This document shows, piece by piece, positions 46,247 through 58,800 of a stretch of 64,000 nt of DNA; position 1 is the stretch's first letter, and each line of letters opens with the position of its first letter. The translations under genes and the position numbers were made by a program. The notes under the pieces were generated by a model, which worked only from the letters and a program-made list of their open reading frames with translations, ran no database searches and was not told the origin of the DNA. The stretch comes from Planoprotostelium fungivorum (taxonomy: Eukaryota; Evosea; Variosea; Cavosteliida; Cavosteliaceae), in contig MDYQ01000021.1 in NCBI GenBank assembly GCA_003024175.1, positions 62,001 through 126,000 on the forward strand, given 5' to 3'.

Positions 46247-48017
46247 TTATTCGCTGAGGACAGCAATGGTAGGTCCATAGAGGCCTGTCTGTGTCACGAT
46301 CATCACATCATCGTGATGCTCACCTGACACGTACAACTTCTTTAGAGATGGAACACGAACCGCAACTGTGGCGGCGTTGACCAACTTACCCTCTCCTTCG
46401 TAGATCTAGTCCCACATGTCACGTCTCAAATCTACAGAATAAAACGAAATAAATCCACCTTCTTCACGATGAACCTTTCTCCGAAAAATTGGGACTCCCC
46501 CTGATTGTCCGTTACACGGTAAACGGCAACAGGTGACTTCTTCTGCACGTTGCCCGCAGCTTCTAAGAACCTGTCAAACTACAATCAGCCACTTTTGATG
46601 TGACCTCTTCAGCTTCACTTTAGGATGTCAATGTGTCCTATCTGATAGTATGTGTTGGTAGAATTGTCGTAGCTTGGATTGTCTATCGCAGATGGAAGCT
46701 GTTGGGCAGCCTTCTTGGACAGAGCTAAATCCATTCTAAAAATAGAATTCAGGTACTGGGGGTCACGTGACTTCACCTCTGCTCGAATACGTGCATGATA
46801 CCTGCGACGGCAGAATTGATGATGATGACGTTGCCAGGACCTCTGCATGATGATCAGATGGAAGATGATGTGTCGATGGTGACATCAAATCTCATGTTTC
46901 CGATCTGATGGTGGCATCGCATCGGATCACATGGTTCTAATGGTAACAATGATGATGAGACTGACCTGCAGATTCCGTTGGGAGTGGGTAGATCTCTGAC
47001 GATGACTCTGACTCTTCCACTGTCCTCTCTCAAGATGACATCCGACATGCCGATGAAGGACAAGTCTTCTACAAATCTCATCATGTGCGAGAAGAAGCCT
47101 TGGCCCAAATGCTTGTGATCGTTCGTCACGTAGAAGGATTTCTCGCTGAAGCGTGTGAGTGATGCGTCGATTGTTTCGGTTTACCTGAGGGCTAAGACAT
47201 CATTGGGGGTTCTGATTAGAGGATGTTCGACGGTCTCGATGTGATCTACATGAGAATCACCTGTCTGAATTCAAGTCAGATGATGAGGGGAGTGGATTGG
47301 TAATCACACCTGATGTTTGAAGATCTCGATTCGAGGATGATATGTGAAGCCATCTTCTTTGCTGGCGTAGTGGTTCACGGCGTGGATGTAAACCGTGTTT
47401 GGTTCGTCTATTTTACAGTCAATCCAGAATCTCACGTGATGTCGTGTGACGATGGTGATGATATGAAAAAGTTTCTTCTTACCAGGGCGAGAGAAAGTGG
47501 AAAGTCCATGAGCTTTGAAGATTCCTCTTGGGTTCTTGTCGCTCTTAAAGTCTTTCAGAGTGAGTTGTGTCACCTTGTCCGTCTGTAAAAGGGTCATTCC
47601 AATCTGTGAGAACAGTGGACAACGATCACCTTCGGATCGATGATAAACAGTCCGTCGCTCTCTTTGAAGTGGGCTCCATCTTCGCTGGCAAACTTTCCAG
47701 TTGGAGGGAACCATTTAGTTCTGTGTTGGAACGTCTTGTGAGCACAAGCTCCATAGATGACTCCAGACGCTGCGTGAAAATCTAGATCTTCACATCCACC
47801 TGACGTCATCAGGATAATGTCCCATTATGGACGTTCAGAATCTTGAAAAACACGTGTGACTAGTCGATTTCTCACCCAGTTGAACGCTGGCTGCCTTTCC
47901 TCTTAGCATGGGTTGGAACTTACGATTGACTCCCGCATGCTCAACACGATACGAAACGGGAATCCATAGAATGGCCACGATGACCGCCACGATCAGAATC
48001 ACTGATTTACCATACAT
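46247..48017 (-). CDS. Paraoxonase/arylesterase-like protein
   Basis: PON enzymes are calcium-dependent six-bladed propeller lactonases or esterases. Starts MYGKSVILIVAVIVAILWIP, an uncleaved signal anchor like that of animal PONs. Blade motifs follow: EDLDFHAASGVIYGACAH (the 'EDL' calcium ligand pair), DGLFIIDPK, TLKDFKSDKNPRGIFKAHGL with STF, NTVYIHAVNHYASKEDGFTY, then HPLIRTPNDVLALSEKSFYV with TND (the 'NDV' and 'TND' ligands), VRVIVRDLPTPNGIC (the 'PNGI' ligand) and GPGNVIIINSAVAGIMHVFE. The end reads TGLYGPTIAVLSE. The metal-binding Asn/Asp/Glu set appears complete. Nine or so exons. Substrate is unknown; an upstream in-frame start at 48062 is possible. Confidence 0.85.
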
Positions 48018-48684
48018 CTTGTGTGATGTGTAAACGTAGAATTTTATGTGTCCGAATTGCACAACGTCACGTCAGACCATTGTAGAGGGATGTCTTTGTT
48101 TAAACATCGCCCCACGATGATGCAAGCCACACCCACAACTTGCACGCCTGCATCGTCAAACGTGACATCCATATTCCCAATTGACAATGCTAGATACTGA
48201 CTGTTGTATATGACGTTCGAAACTTTACAAAGAAGAAGTACTGTCTGTGTCGCAATGCGTGACCGCCTTTGCACAGACAAGCGCTTAAGACAATGATTCA
48301 GTTGTATCTGTCCCCAGATCCTTCAGCTCACACAAGAAGAAAAACCGTCAATCTTTGTCACCCGTGTCGATAACATGAAAAAAGCCGTACGACCCGCGTA
48401 CAACTTAACTCTAAAGCGCTCGAAATCTATTAAAAATGCCTACCTTTTACGCAGATATACTTCGCTCACTCTTGAGAAGGACACGGAGTGTGTGTATGTG
48501 GTGTGGTTCATCTATGATTTGTATAGTATACATTCTCAATACAGTCCATATTTCTTCACACACGTGAATTCTCCATAGCATTTACTCGTAAAGGTTTCCT
48601 CCAATCCGATTAGAAACCTCCCCCACGGCGCATCACGCTCTCACGAACTCATCACGCACACGAAACGAACATCTTTAGAACATC
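48018..48684. other. Divergent intergenic stretch of about 670 bp
   Basis: Lies between the paraoxonase gene (minus) and the aquaporin gene (plus). Small frames on both strands have no family resemblance. It should contain two promoters; no clear box is called. Confidence 0.4.
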
Positions 48685-50169
48685 ATGGAGAGTCATGCCG
48701 TCACCACCTCGCTGATGGAAGGAGAAGAACACTTTTCCAAATTCCAAGGAAAATGGGATCGATTCAAGGGCTCATTCGGTAAGGGCCGCATCAAGTCCTC
48801 TCACGCCTTCACCGTGACTGCCTTTAGACAGTACATGGCAGAGGTGTTGGGGACTCTTCTCATCGTCTATGTCGGGACGGGTGAGCCGCAACTCGAATGT
48901 CCAACCAGGTGCATCGGAGACTGATGGAGGACAACAGGTACGGTGGTTGCTCTGGCCGCGAAGGACTCATTGAACACGGCATCGACGAATACATGTATCG
49001 CACTCTCCTTCGGATTTGCCGTGGCCTGTATGGTCTACGCAACGGCCAACGTTTCCGGTGGTGAGGCGCTCTTTCATCTGTCCCCTCGTCCGACATTTGA
49101 AATGTCCATCATCTCATTTTAATGACCATCTCATCCTTCTGCATCTCTCGGACTCAACGATCCAGGTCATCTCAATCCCGCCATTACGGTAGCCTTCATG
49201 TCCACCGGTAATATCAATCTCGTCAAAGGCTCCCTCTACATCGTCAGCCAATGTGTCGGCGCCATCGCAGCATCAGGTCTCGTTCGAGCGACAACCCCGG
49301 AGGAGAGCTGGCGACTCGTAGACGGTGGAGCCACACGATTGGGAAACAATATCACCGTCGCCAGAGGTGTTTTCTTAGAGCTCATCATCACCTATATGCT
49401 CATCTTCACCGTCTTCGGTACCGTACAACTCCGAAACAGTGAGACACAACGACATCATGTCTCATGATCAACCTCTTTAGGTTCCACGGGTATGGGTAAA
49501 TTGGCCGGATTGGCCATCGGCCTCGCCGTCTTAGTCAGTCACACGTTCGGACAATCGTTCACGGGACCTGGAATGAACCCCGCAAGGTCTCTGGGACCAG
49601 CCATCGTCTTCTCCTCATGGGCTGACCATTGGATCTATTGGTTGGTGAGTCGATGATCGAGTTTGATGATGTGATGAGGAGTGATCATGTGACGATGCGT
49701 GATGGATGATGTGATGACATGAGACAGGGTCCGTTAGCGGGAGGGCTCCTGGCTGCTATCACGTATCAGTTCGTACTACAGCCGGAGGATCAAGAGAAGG
49801 CGGATATTCGTTACAAGAAGAAATTGCTGGCCAGGCAACAGAAGATGTTGCACAAACAAAATCACAGTCTGAGACGACACAGGTGAGAATCTGACTCTTT
49901 CCATCATCCCACCGTTGGCGATCATCATCACGATTAGCGTCACGATCAGTATCACGATCATCATCACGATCCTCATTCTGATCCCATGCAGTTTCGGCAA
50001 ACATCATCGTGGGCTAAAAGAACATCACGCTTTCAATCCAGAAGGACCATTGACAATAGACCCCGAGGTGATCTCCTCCATCGCGATGCGTCCCATCAGA
50101 GCTGACTCGTATAGCCCCATCACGACACCGAGATGCAGGACCTGTCCGATGAGAGTCCAAAAACAATGA
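48685..50169 (+). CDS. Aquaporin/aquaglyceroporin (MIP family)
   Basis: A six-helix water or glycerol channel. Cytosolic start MESHAVTTSLMEGEEHFSKF, then QYMAEVLGTLLIVYVGTG (helix 1), the first pore motif SGGHLNPAIT, GVFLELIITYMLIFTVFGTV, and the second pore motif FTGPGMNPARSLGPA with both NPA boxes intact. The residue after the second NPA is Arg, the usual filter arginine. The final helix WIYWLGPLAGGLLAAITYQF is followed by an unusually long basic and His-rich tail (RYKKKLLARQQKMLHKQN and on to VQKQ), about 100 residues. About six exons. The tail could carry sorting or regulatory sites. GMNPARS with a small residue filter suggests water more than glycerol, tentatively. Confidence 0.93.
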
Positions 50170-50340
50170 GAGGTGAAGATCCAAACTTCGACGTCGAACA
50201 ATCCAGTGTCGTCTCAGACCCGTCCACGACGCGAATCTTGTAGATAAAAGAAAGAAATTCTGGAATTGTGTATCTACAACACTTCCTGGAAAATCGGACC
50301 AATTCCATCGGAACCCAGACACACCACACGTTACATCGTA

Positions 50341-53300
50341 ATGGAAGAGGATGATTCGGGATCGTTCTATCAATTTCAGAAGCTCTGTGGAGAGGTCGGA
50401 GACGTATCTTCTTATACAGAGAAGACGGCCATAATCTCCTCGTTCATTAAAAAATGGAGGTGATGTGTTGCTCTCCTCACCCGATCTCAATGAATAATAG
50501 AGGGGACATCTTTCTTTTATGTCGCATGCTTCTTTGCAGGGACGATAAGCGTAATTATCAGATCAAAGAGAAACGTATGGCCAAGATCTTAGGGACCATT
50601 TTAGACGTACCTGAAAGAGACATTATGACGGATTTTGAGCAAGGCGACATGTCCGAGACCGCCAAGAAGGTATCGATGCCTTGTCCGACAAGATGATTGA
50701 TGACTATAGTTTTTTACAGAGCATGGAAGCCCACAGAAACGATCGACTCTCACCATGGGACAGCTCAATCAGTTCCTCGATGAAATGACGACCTTGACAA
50801 AGATCGAAGAACAAACGAAGGCTTTCAAGAAATTGTTGAAACAATGCACGGGAGGTGATTACTCTTCATTGATTGATCATTGGTCACTGATTCGTTCGCA
50901 GATGATCTTAAGTTCTTGTGGAAGATCATGGATCACGATTTAAAGATCAATGTGGGCGCAAAATTCGTTCTCACCGCTCTACATCCCAAAGCATACGATG
51001 GTGAGTGACATTCTACATCTCATTCTCCCATTCATCGTTGGATGACCCATCACAGCTTACAACAAGACGAACGACCTCCAGATCATCATCCAGAGATGCA
51101 TCGATCAGACCATCGGTGACAAAGATCCCAAAGAGGCCAAAGGAAAGAAGGAGTTCTCGGGTGAAATCTCGCTCATGCACCCTGTCAAGCCCATGTTGGC
51201 CAGACCGGGAAAGAAGATCGAAGAGATCAGCAAGAGGTCAGATTCGGAATTCCAACTCGGATTCCGAATTTCCAAACTGACGCGTTGTAGATGTCCGAAC
51301 GGGATGTATGCCGAGGTCAAATACGACGGCGAGAGGATTCAAATTCACAAGGATGGAAACACCTTCAAGTGTTACTCGAGGTGCTATCTACACCATTGTA
51401 TTCGTTCATCGATTTCCAGGAATCTCAAACCCATGACACCACACAAGATCGCGGCCGTGGAAGAGTTTATTCCTAAGGCGATGAAAGCAGACACGGTGGT
51501 ATTAGACGGTGAAATTCTCCTTTGTGATGCACAGAACAAGGTAATATCTCATCGAAATTTTATCGTCGACATCTCTTCCACTTTTCCTTTTTCTCAGATT
51601 TTTCTCAGAAACCTCTGCCCTTCGGTACGCTGGGCGTACACAAGAAGACGGCATTCAAAGACGCGACGGTGTGTCTGTACCTGTTCGACATCCTCTATTA
51701 CGAGGGTCAATCTCTGCTCGCGAGTCCCCTCCACGAGAGGAGAAAACTCCTGGAAAAATCGGTGAAACCCATCGGGGGCAGGGTACAGCTGTCGGAGATG
51801 GAAGAATTCTCGGAATCTTCCGAGCTGACGGGCCTGATGAACAAAGCCATTCGAGAGGGTTTGGAAGGTCTCGTCATCAAAGATAAGAACTCCATCTACG
51901 AACCCAACGCGAGGCACTGGAACAAACTGAAGAAGGTGGAGGATGACGTGTCTCTACGTCACGTGACGTCATCAGGATTATCTGCAGGGTCTGGCCGATA
52001 GTGCGGACTTGCTGGTGTTGGGAGCTTATTTTGGAACGGGAAACAAGGGTGGTTTGATGTCTGTCTTTCTCATGGGAGTTTATGATGAGAACACAAAGAC
52101 GTACAAGTCTGTGTGCAAAGTCGGAAACGGTTTCTCTGATGCCGAGATCCACCGGCTGCAGAAATTGAAGATGGAAAAGGTGATGTTTATTTCGAGATGG
52201 CTCGTTGTAGTCTGATGGATTTACAGTTGGAAGCGGATGATAGTGTACCGGAGTGGCTCGAAGTGGCAAACAAACACAAACCCGCCTTTGTCATTTCAGA
52301 TCCGAAGAAGTGAATTTGAAATTTGAATCTCCCGCTCGGAGAATTGATCGACCTCAGGGCACCCGTATGGGAGATCGTTGGCGCGGAGTTCGCTCCTTCT
52401 GACACGTTCGCCACCGGAATTTCTATCAGATTTCCGCGAGTTGTCAAGCAGAGAGAGGATAAGGATTGGCACACGGCTACGACTCTGAAGGAGTTGAACA
52501 AGTTGTACAAGGCATCGAAACAGATGTCTGATTTTGTCGGCATCAACGATGACGGGTGAGTGGTTCGAATCATTGATGTGCATCACATCCAGTAAGACGA
52601 TGGGATATCGAAATACGAATATTATCATTCATGTGAAACGTACAGATCAAATCATTTGAAGTAATTCTTTGTCTCTATAATCATATGTTATCAGGAAGAA
52701 AGGAGGGAAGAAGAAAGAGGAGAAGAAAGAAAAGAAAGAAGAGAAGAAAGAAGAGAAGAAAGAAAAGAAGGAAGAGAAGAAAGAGAAGAAGAAAGAGAAA
52801 GAGGACTTGAACACGTCGTCCGATACGTTAAGAAGGGGGGCTCTGTCGAGAGTGGGTGGGGACATCACCAAACTACAATCATCCGATACACCCACCAAGG
52901 TGAGAAATCTCGCGGAAATCTCGTAGTTTGACTCGTTGTAGATGATCATCAATTTCACCGATGATTCCGGCCGCTGGGGCAAGAGGGGGATATTTGCATT
53001 AATCGATCGAAAATGGGGCGAAAAATGTCAGGACAGATTCACTCAGGAGAAGAGGTGAGACGTCAGACTACAACGAGGTAGGTTTTGACGAGATTTTTCC
53101 AGGAAATTGGGAACGGTGCACACGGTCGTTGTAGATCAAGACGATGACGTAAAAGTTATCGTGGCCAACTGTGTCGTACAAATTTCCGGGAAGAGTAAGA
53201 TCCCAGAATTTTCCCCGGAATCTTTCACGGCCTGCCTGAAGAAGGTGATAAACCCTAAACCCCACGATATTTCCGCGGGAGATCTGTACTGAAGGTGACA

Positions 53301-54594
53301 GGTCATGGCTCAGTGTAGAGAGACCGGTGCCTCTATTCACCTACCCTTCTATGGCATCTACGATATACCAAAATTAGATTGGAATTTCGTGGAAAATTCG
53401 TTCAAAGAGGCCATCGATGGAACGGGCGTCGACGTCTTCGTGTATCTTTTCTTTCACGGAACGATCTCGAATTTTCCTTGACCGTTCAGTTACGAGTACA
53501 TCAAGGAGGGTAAGAAGGTGGAAAAGGGAGGGAACGAAGAAGAAAAGCAAGAAGAGAAGAAAAATCCAGAAGGAAAGAAGAGACCTCTACCAGCTGCAGA
53601 AGATAAGGAGGAGAAGAGGAGAAAGATCGAAGAGAATTCGACTGAGAATTTGAGAGATTGCCACATCGTGTTTGATAACAGCGTGGGAGCAGAGGATAGA
53701 GACAAGTTATCGAAGCAAGCCGTGGCCATGGGTGCAAAGTGAGCGTTCGTTTCTTTCTTACGATGTTCTTCTTTACATTCAAATGACACTGGATATGAAC
53801 AATATGATATGTCATTGAACGATGTAAGATGTGTATAGTTCACCTTGACGATCGATTTTCTATCTTTTAAACTCTTATTCCAATCGCTGAATCCAATGAA
53901 TTCGATTGATCAATACAATTGATGGATACAATGAATTGATTACATCTCAGAATCAGCGACTATTGGAAAGTAGTTGGTGAAGACAAGAGCACACATCTCA
54001 TCACCAACACACCGACCTCACAGCAATCAAAGAACGTCATCCAATTGGGCAAGAAGGTCGTCAGCACGGTGAGATTCAAAATTCAAACTACGCGGGAGTA
54101 ACCGTTATGCAGAATTGGATCTCTACGAAGGGACATCACGTCGAAAACTTTGAACTTCAAGACGGAAAAATCGATGAAATTCCGGCGATATTCAAAGGCC
54201 TCACTATCTACACCGAACTCGTACTCGACGGTGATTTATTTCATTTTATTCTCTTTACTTTTCCACGAATATTCGACTGAAGATTCGTAGAAACGGTCAG
54301 GGAGAATTTAGAGAGGTACATCGTGGCTTATCACGGAGATATCGCAGAGGATGTGAGCGTTGTAGATGAAGGTTAAGATTTTGATGATGATCGCAGGTAC
54401 AATCGGCATCGCATGCAGTGAGTGATCAGAACGAGAAGAAGGTGATGACGATCATCATGATGGAGGCTGATCATGCATAGCTGTCCAAGCGTAAAGACAT
54501 CGATTGTTGTGTGGTGAGACCATCTTGGGTATGGAAGAGCATTCGGTGTGGAATCGTTCAGGACACTTCGCTCTTTAAGCCTCACGATGAATAA
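50341..54594 (+). CDS. LIG3: DNA ligase III-like with ALC1-type macro and BRCT domains
   Basis: ATP-dependent ligase of base-excision and single-strand break repair. N-terminal helical DNA-binding domain (MEEDDSGSFYQFQKLCGEVG, GQLNQFLDEMTTLTKIEEQ). Adenylation site YAEVKYDGERIQIH: the Lys of KYDGER takes AMP. Motifs VVLDGEILLCD, KPLPFGTLGVHKK, REGLEGLVIKD and HWNKLKKDYL are standard, the PFGTLGVHKK block being a ligase III hallmark. The OB part ends WEIVGAEFAPSDTFATGISI then RFPRVVKQREDKDW and SDFVGINDDG. A Lys/Glu-rich linker (about 52695-52805) leads to a macro domain (FTDDSGRWGKRGIFALIDRK, ASIHLPFYGIYDIPKLDWNF) like that of ALC1/CHD1L, which binds poly-ADP-ribose. A second charged linker precedes BRCT (DCHIVFDNSV, THLITNTPTSQQSKN, VVRPSWVWKSIRCG). 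No PARP-type zinc finger is seen at the N-terminus. Confidence 0.9.
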
Positions 54595-55144
54595 AAGGTT
54601 TGTGATGAAAAGAAACATCTATTTTTTCCATCACTCTTCGCTCTCAAGGATAAGGAAAGAAGAAGATGAGAGGGAAGGAGTGGATGCACATGGAAAGTGA
54701 CGTCGATCGACGGAGCACAGGGCATATCACACGTTCGGCAAGATATAGCCAATAAAGAGGATTCTATCTCTTTGCATTATGTTGGTCGTTACAAATAATC
54801 ATCATCAAGATCTTGATGTTCATCTAGCCTCAGGACAACAATCTGAGAGGACGAAGAGATTCACCGTCGCCCAAAAAACAAATTTTAAACAGATTGAATC
54901 AGTTCGTTCCCTAGACGTAAGATACGTCAGAAGAGACTCTACAGGAAGATATGCCATATCCAATCCATTGGATGTTTTCTCGAATTCTTTCACAACGAAT
55001 ACCCAGCGTTGATCTCTGAACTAACTCATAATTCCGCTGGTATCAAAAGGTGGGAAATTTCGTGTAATGTACGTCATGTCAGACGCGCGGCTACTTATGA
55101 ATTCAAAATCGATGTGCTCTGACAAATTACCTGGGTGACGGAGC
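54595..55144. other. Intergenic stretch of about 550 bp
   Basis: Between the ligase gene and the homeobox gene. A 77-codon frame from ATG 54779 is open but has no recognisable domain and no homologue I can name; it may be a small gene or chance. No RNA gene seen. Confidence 0.35.
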
Positions 55145-55438
55145 ATGGACATCACGCGCATCATCCATCAACACGAGCAGAGCATCGCACCTTTAGAGTC
55201 CTTCGAAGGGCCCTCTTGGATTGAGCGGAACTACAAGGTCGATGACATTCCAGCGTGTAGGAGGAAGAGAAATTCAACACCTCCGTTGCAGAGGCAGATG
55301 CTGGAGAACCTTTACAGAGTAACGCGGTACCCTAACGCCGAGACGAGAGGACAGTTGGCCGCCATCCATCACACGACCAGTAGAAAAGTACAGATTTGGT
55401 TTCAGAATAGAAGGATGAGGGAGAAGAACGATACGTGA
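55145..55438 (+). CDS. Short homeobox protein (97 residues)
   Basis: One exon. MDITRIIHQHEQSIAPLESF leads to the homeodomain RRKRNSTPPLQRQMLENLYR, VTRYPNAETRGQLAAIHHTT and SRKVQIWFQNRRMREKND. The recognition helix has WFQNRR intact, so DNA binding should be kept. The protein is almost nothing but a homeodomain with a 38-residue head. It shares the MDIT-x-x-IHH head with the frame-broken copy at 30893-31410, so the two form a small lineage family with a conserved N-terminal peptide. A transcription regulator is the likely role. Confidence 0.88.
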   Translation: MDITRIIHQHEQSIAPLESFEGPSWIERNYKVDDIPACRRKRNSTPPLQRQMLENLYRVTRYPNAETRGQLAAIHHTTSRKVQIWFQNRRMREKNDT

Positions 55439-55807
55439 GGATGAAGTACAGGATCAGCTCCACATCTACATGTTCCACCGACAAGAAGAGACGGGACGTT
55501 CACATAAAGTTAAGAGGGTGAAGACGATCGACATCTGACCGACTTTTTTCTGGCCATCTTCATACTCAGGATAGATCGTATTTCCAAGAGTAAGTGAAGC
55601 TGGCCTGACTAAGAGGAAGAGAATGTCCAGAGGAATATCACTGTCCATCTATATTTCCTTCAAAATATGAACCGCGCGCTGCTTCCATCACATCGTCTTA
55701 CACGTTGATGGTGTGACAACACAACACTCCATCATCAAGAACATCTCCATTCGCATGACACGACACCATCACCATCCACAAAGAAGACCAATCCCATGAC
55801 GATGCAT
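55439..55807. other. Convergent intergenic stretch, no gene seen
   Basis: Holds the 3' UTRs of the homeobox gene and of the long minus-strand gene. A minus-strand 60-codon frame has no family resemblance. Confidence 0.4.
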
Positions 55808-58800
55808 TTATTCCGTCAATCTCTTCAGAGGTGTTTTTCTCACTCCCCTCCTGATCATCTGGCTCGGTGATGCCGGCACGAGCTCTCTGTCAAGAGTGGC
55901 ACCCGATGGAGACTGAAGCTTCTTCTGTTTGTCTCTCATGCGATCCAGCGGTGTCCTCGGAATCGTCTGGCTGACTTTCGGTGTATTCGATTGGAACTGG
56001 CTCGGTGTAGATGGAGGGTGGGCGGGAGACGAGGGGCTGCGGAATCCGACGCTTTTTCTCGGTTTTTGTTTTTCTTTCGGGCCCGTCACTGGAAATGTAA
56101 ATTTATTTTTCACACAAGAGAATTTTATTTTTGTGAAGAGAATTTTTGTGAAGAGAATTTTTGTGAAGAGAGAAAAAAGATGGAATACTTACAGATGGGG
56201 CGGACGGCGCTGGATGGTCTCTGGCTGGGTGTAGATAGAGGTGTGGAGGGTACGTGGGACCCTGACCTCTTGCTGGAGATGACGATAGAAGGTACACCCT
56301 CTTCTTCCTCTTCCATGGTAGATGGCTCGTCATACACTTCTACAGAGTCTTCCACCTATCCAAGTGAATAAAATCGAATAAAATTTGATCACACAGAATA
56401 AACCAGAAAAGAGGAAAGAATAAATAGAATAAAATGAAATAAAAGTTCACCACAAAGGATTTCTTGGAATTTCTGTTCAGATGAGAGTGGATGGGTTGGA
56501 GGATGGAAGATGGCCCGTTGTAGTTTGACAGTTCCGACCACCTTCCCCTGGACATCATGTAGATGGTGATGAAATCTCTCTGTCCCTTCTGCTCCAACAG
56601 CTTCAGGAGCACCTCCTCTTCTTCTTCGGTCAGAGCTGTCTGCATGACTCTGGATAGGGTCTTCTTGTCTGTTGTGCATGTCAGCACAGATGATGGTGTG
56701 ATGAGATCATGTGATGAGATCATGTCATGATGATGTTGTGATGATGGATGATGTGATCGTGTGACGTACATCACAATGATCAACACCATGATCATCACGA
56801 TCATCACAACAATCATCACATCACCATGGAATCATCGACGATCATGAGGAAGACATCTCACCCCGGATTGCGGCATCGAAGGTGTCCTCCAATAGAGTAC
56901 TTCCCTCCTTCGTCCACTTTGAGTACCTCTTCTACAACACACTCAGCCACACGTCACATCACAAACTCACGCTCATCTCTAAAGCCTGCGGAAGCTGATC
57001 GGAAGCCAAGAGGATACGGATGACTAATTCTGCCTGCCAGTAATCTTGCACCCTCACTTGAATGCTCTTGAACATCCACGCGCATTCCTGGAAATTTCAG
57101 TAAAACCTGAGATTTCATCGGGATTTCACCTCGTGAGCGCCCGTTACGTTCAGGTTACGTAACACCTGGAACAGAATGGGCTCTCTCACGGCGGGAAGTA
57201 TGATGTCGTGGATGTTGGCATTGTTTTCAGACAGAGATGTCATGGCAGTGCAAGACTCGATCAATTGTCTCAAGGCCGAGCGGATGTGATCTACAACGCG
57301 TCAATGGGTGAGATTTCATCGAGATTTCACCTCCACGGATTGTAGATGGACGTTGCCAGGCGATATCCAGAGAGTGTAGGGCGGTGATGAATTTTCTCAC
57401 GCTCTTTCCGATCATAAAATAGCCACAGAACCGATCCAGCTTGTCTTCCTTCCACTCTTCGAGATCTAATAATAGATAATAGACGTGGTACCGTCAAGGA
57501 AACAATAAAATGAAATAAAATGGGGTAGGATATGAGGTGTAATTTCACGACCATATCGTTGGGAGAACCATCATAGAAGATCGCCAAGAGACTCCTGATG
57601 TCACCGTTGATGACGACCTTCATGCCCTTCACGCTGTTGATGAGGTCTTCGAACAGTACGCTGCACTTCTGTTGCTTAGCGGCTTCGCTGCGTTCGTTGT
57701 ACTTCCTGTCACAGTTGTACAAGTGAGCCGCCAGATCCCGTCTGAACCACAGGGTGACCTCGAGGTACTGTCCGAGTTCAAAATTTGAATCTGCGAAAAG
57801 GGCGGGAAATCACCTGGGCCAGTTTCTGGATGTTGACGATGTCTTCTTGTAACTGAGTGTGACCGTCTTGAGTCTGTGCGAGTTGCGTGAGACAACACAA
57901 GATGGACCACAGGTCCATTACGCGTGTGAAATATCCATCGTACTTCTTGAACGTGTCGTTGTCCTCGTGGATGGGCTGTATGTCTCCCACTAGTGAAATT
58001 TCAGTGAGATTTCGATGAAGAGTCATGGAAATTTCGATGAACGTTCGGGGAAATCTCTCACCGGCTTGTGCGATCTTTTCGATGTTCTTCCTGACCCATT
58101 TGATGATGTAACCAGGCAATGAATCGATCGATATCTCATTCGGATCATCAGGAATGAGAGAATTGTAATGGTTGTCGTTCTGCCACGTCATCAGTCACAT
58201 CACGATGCGATATCATGATGACATGGAATGAACCCATCACCCCCTCTCGATTGAGTTCCGATATGGTCTGGCATATCCACGATGTCTGATTGTTCTTCCA
58301 GTGAATCGAGAGGAGTTTGAACAAGAAATCTTCGTCTCTCTCCAATTTCTTCTCGCTGGTGAGGCCCACCTGAAAGGAGTAAAAAAAACGCCGGGAGCGG
58401 GACTCGATGTCCAGTCTCACCGCGATGCAGCTCGTGACCAATTCCTTGACTCTGTCCCAGCGAATCGAAGACTTCACGGAGGCGAGTATACGCAGGATTC
58501 TCTGCTGGCGGCCCTCTAATTTGATGTCGACGCACGCGTTGGAGAACAAGAGGGAAAAGTGGTAGCAGTATGGTTCGGTGGCTCTCTTGTGGTGACCCTT
58601 CGAGGACCTCACAACGTGCGTTCGAACCGCCTGCGGGGAATAAGATGGAAATTCCGATGAAAACTCACGAGAATATCGTTGTCGTTGTCGGACGAGGGAG
58701 GTCTGTTCAAGACGATGTTCTCGTAGTAAGTCGGCTTCACATCGTTGGACACGCTCAATTTCTTCGCATCGTGACCAGCATCGTACGTCTCCAGCATGAC

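Noticed and set aside
54779-55012. 77-codon open frame
   Set aside because: It has an ATG but no recognisable domain, paralogue or splice context in the window; left as possible but not called.
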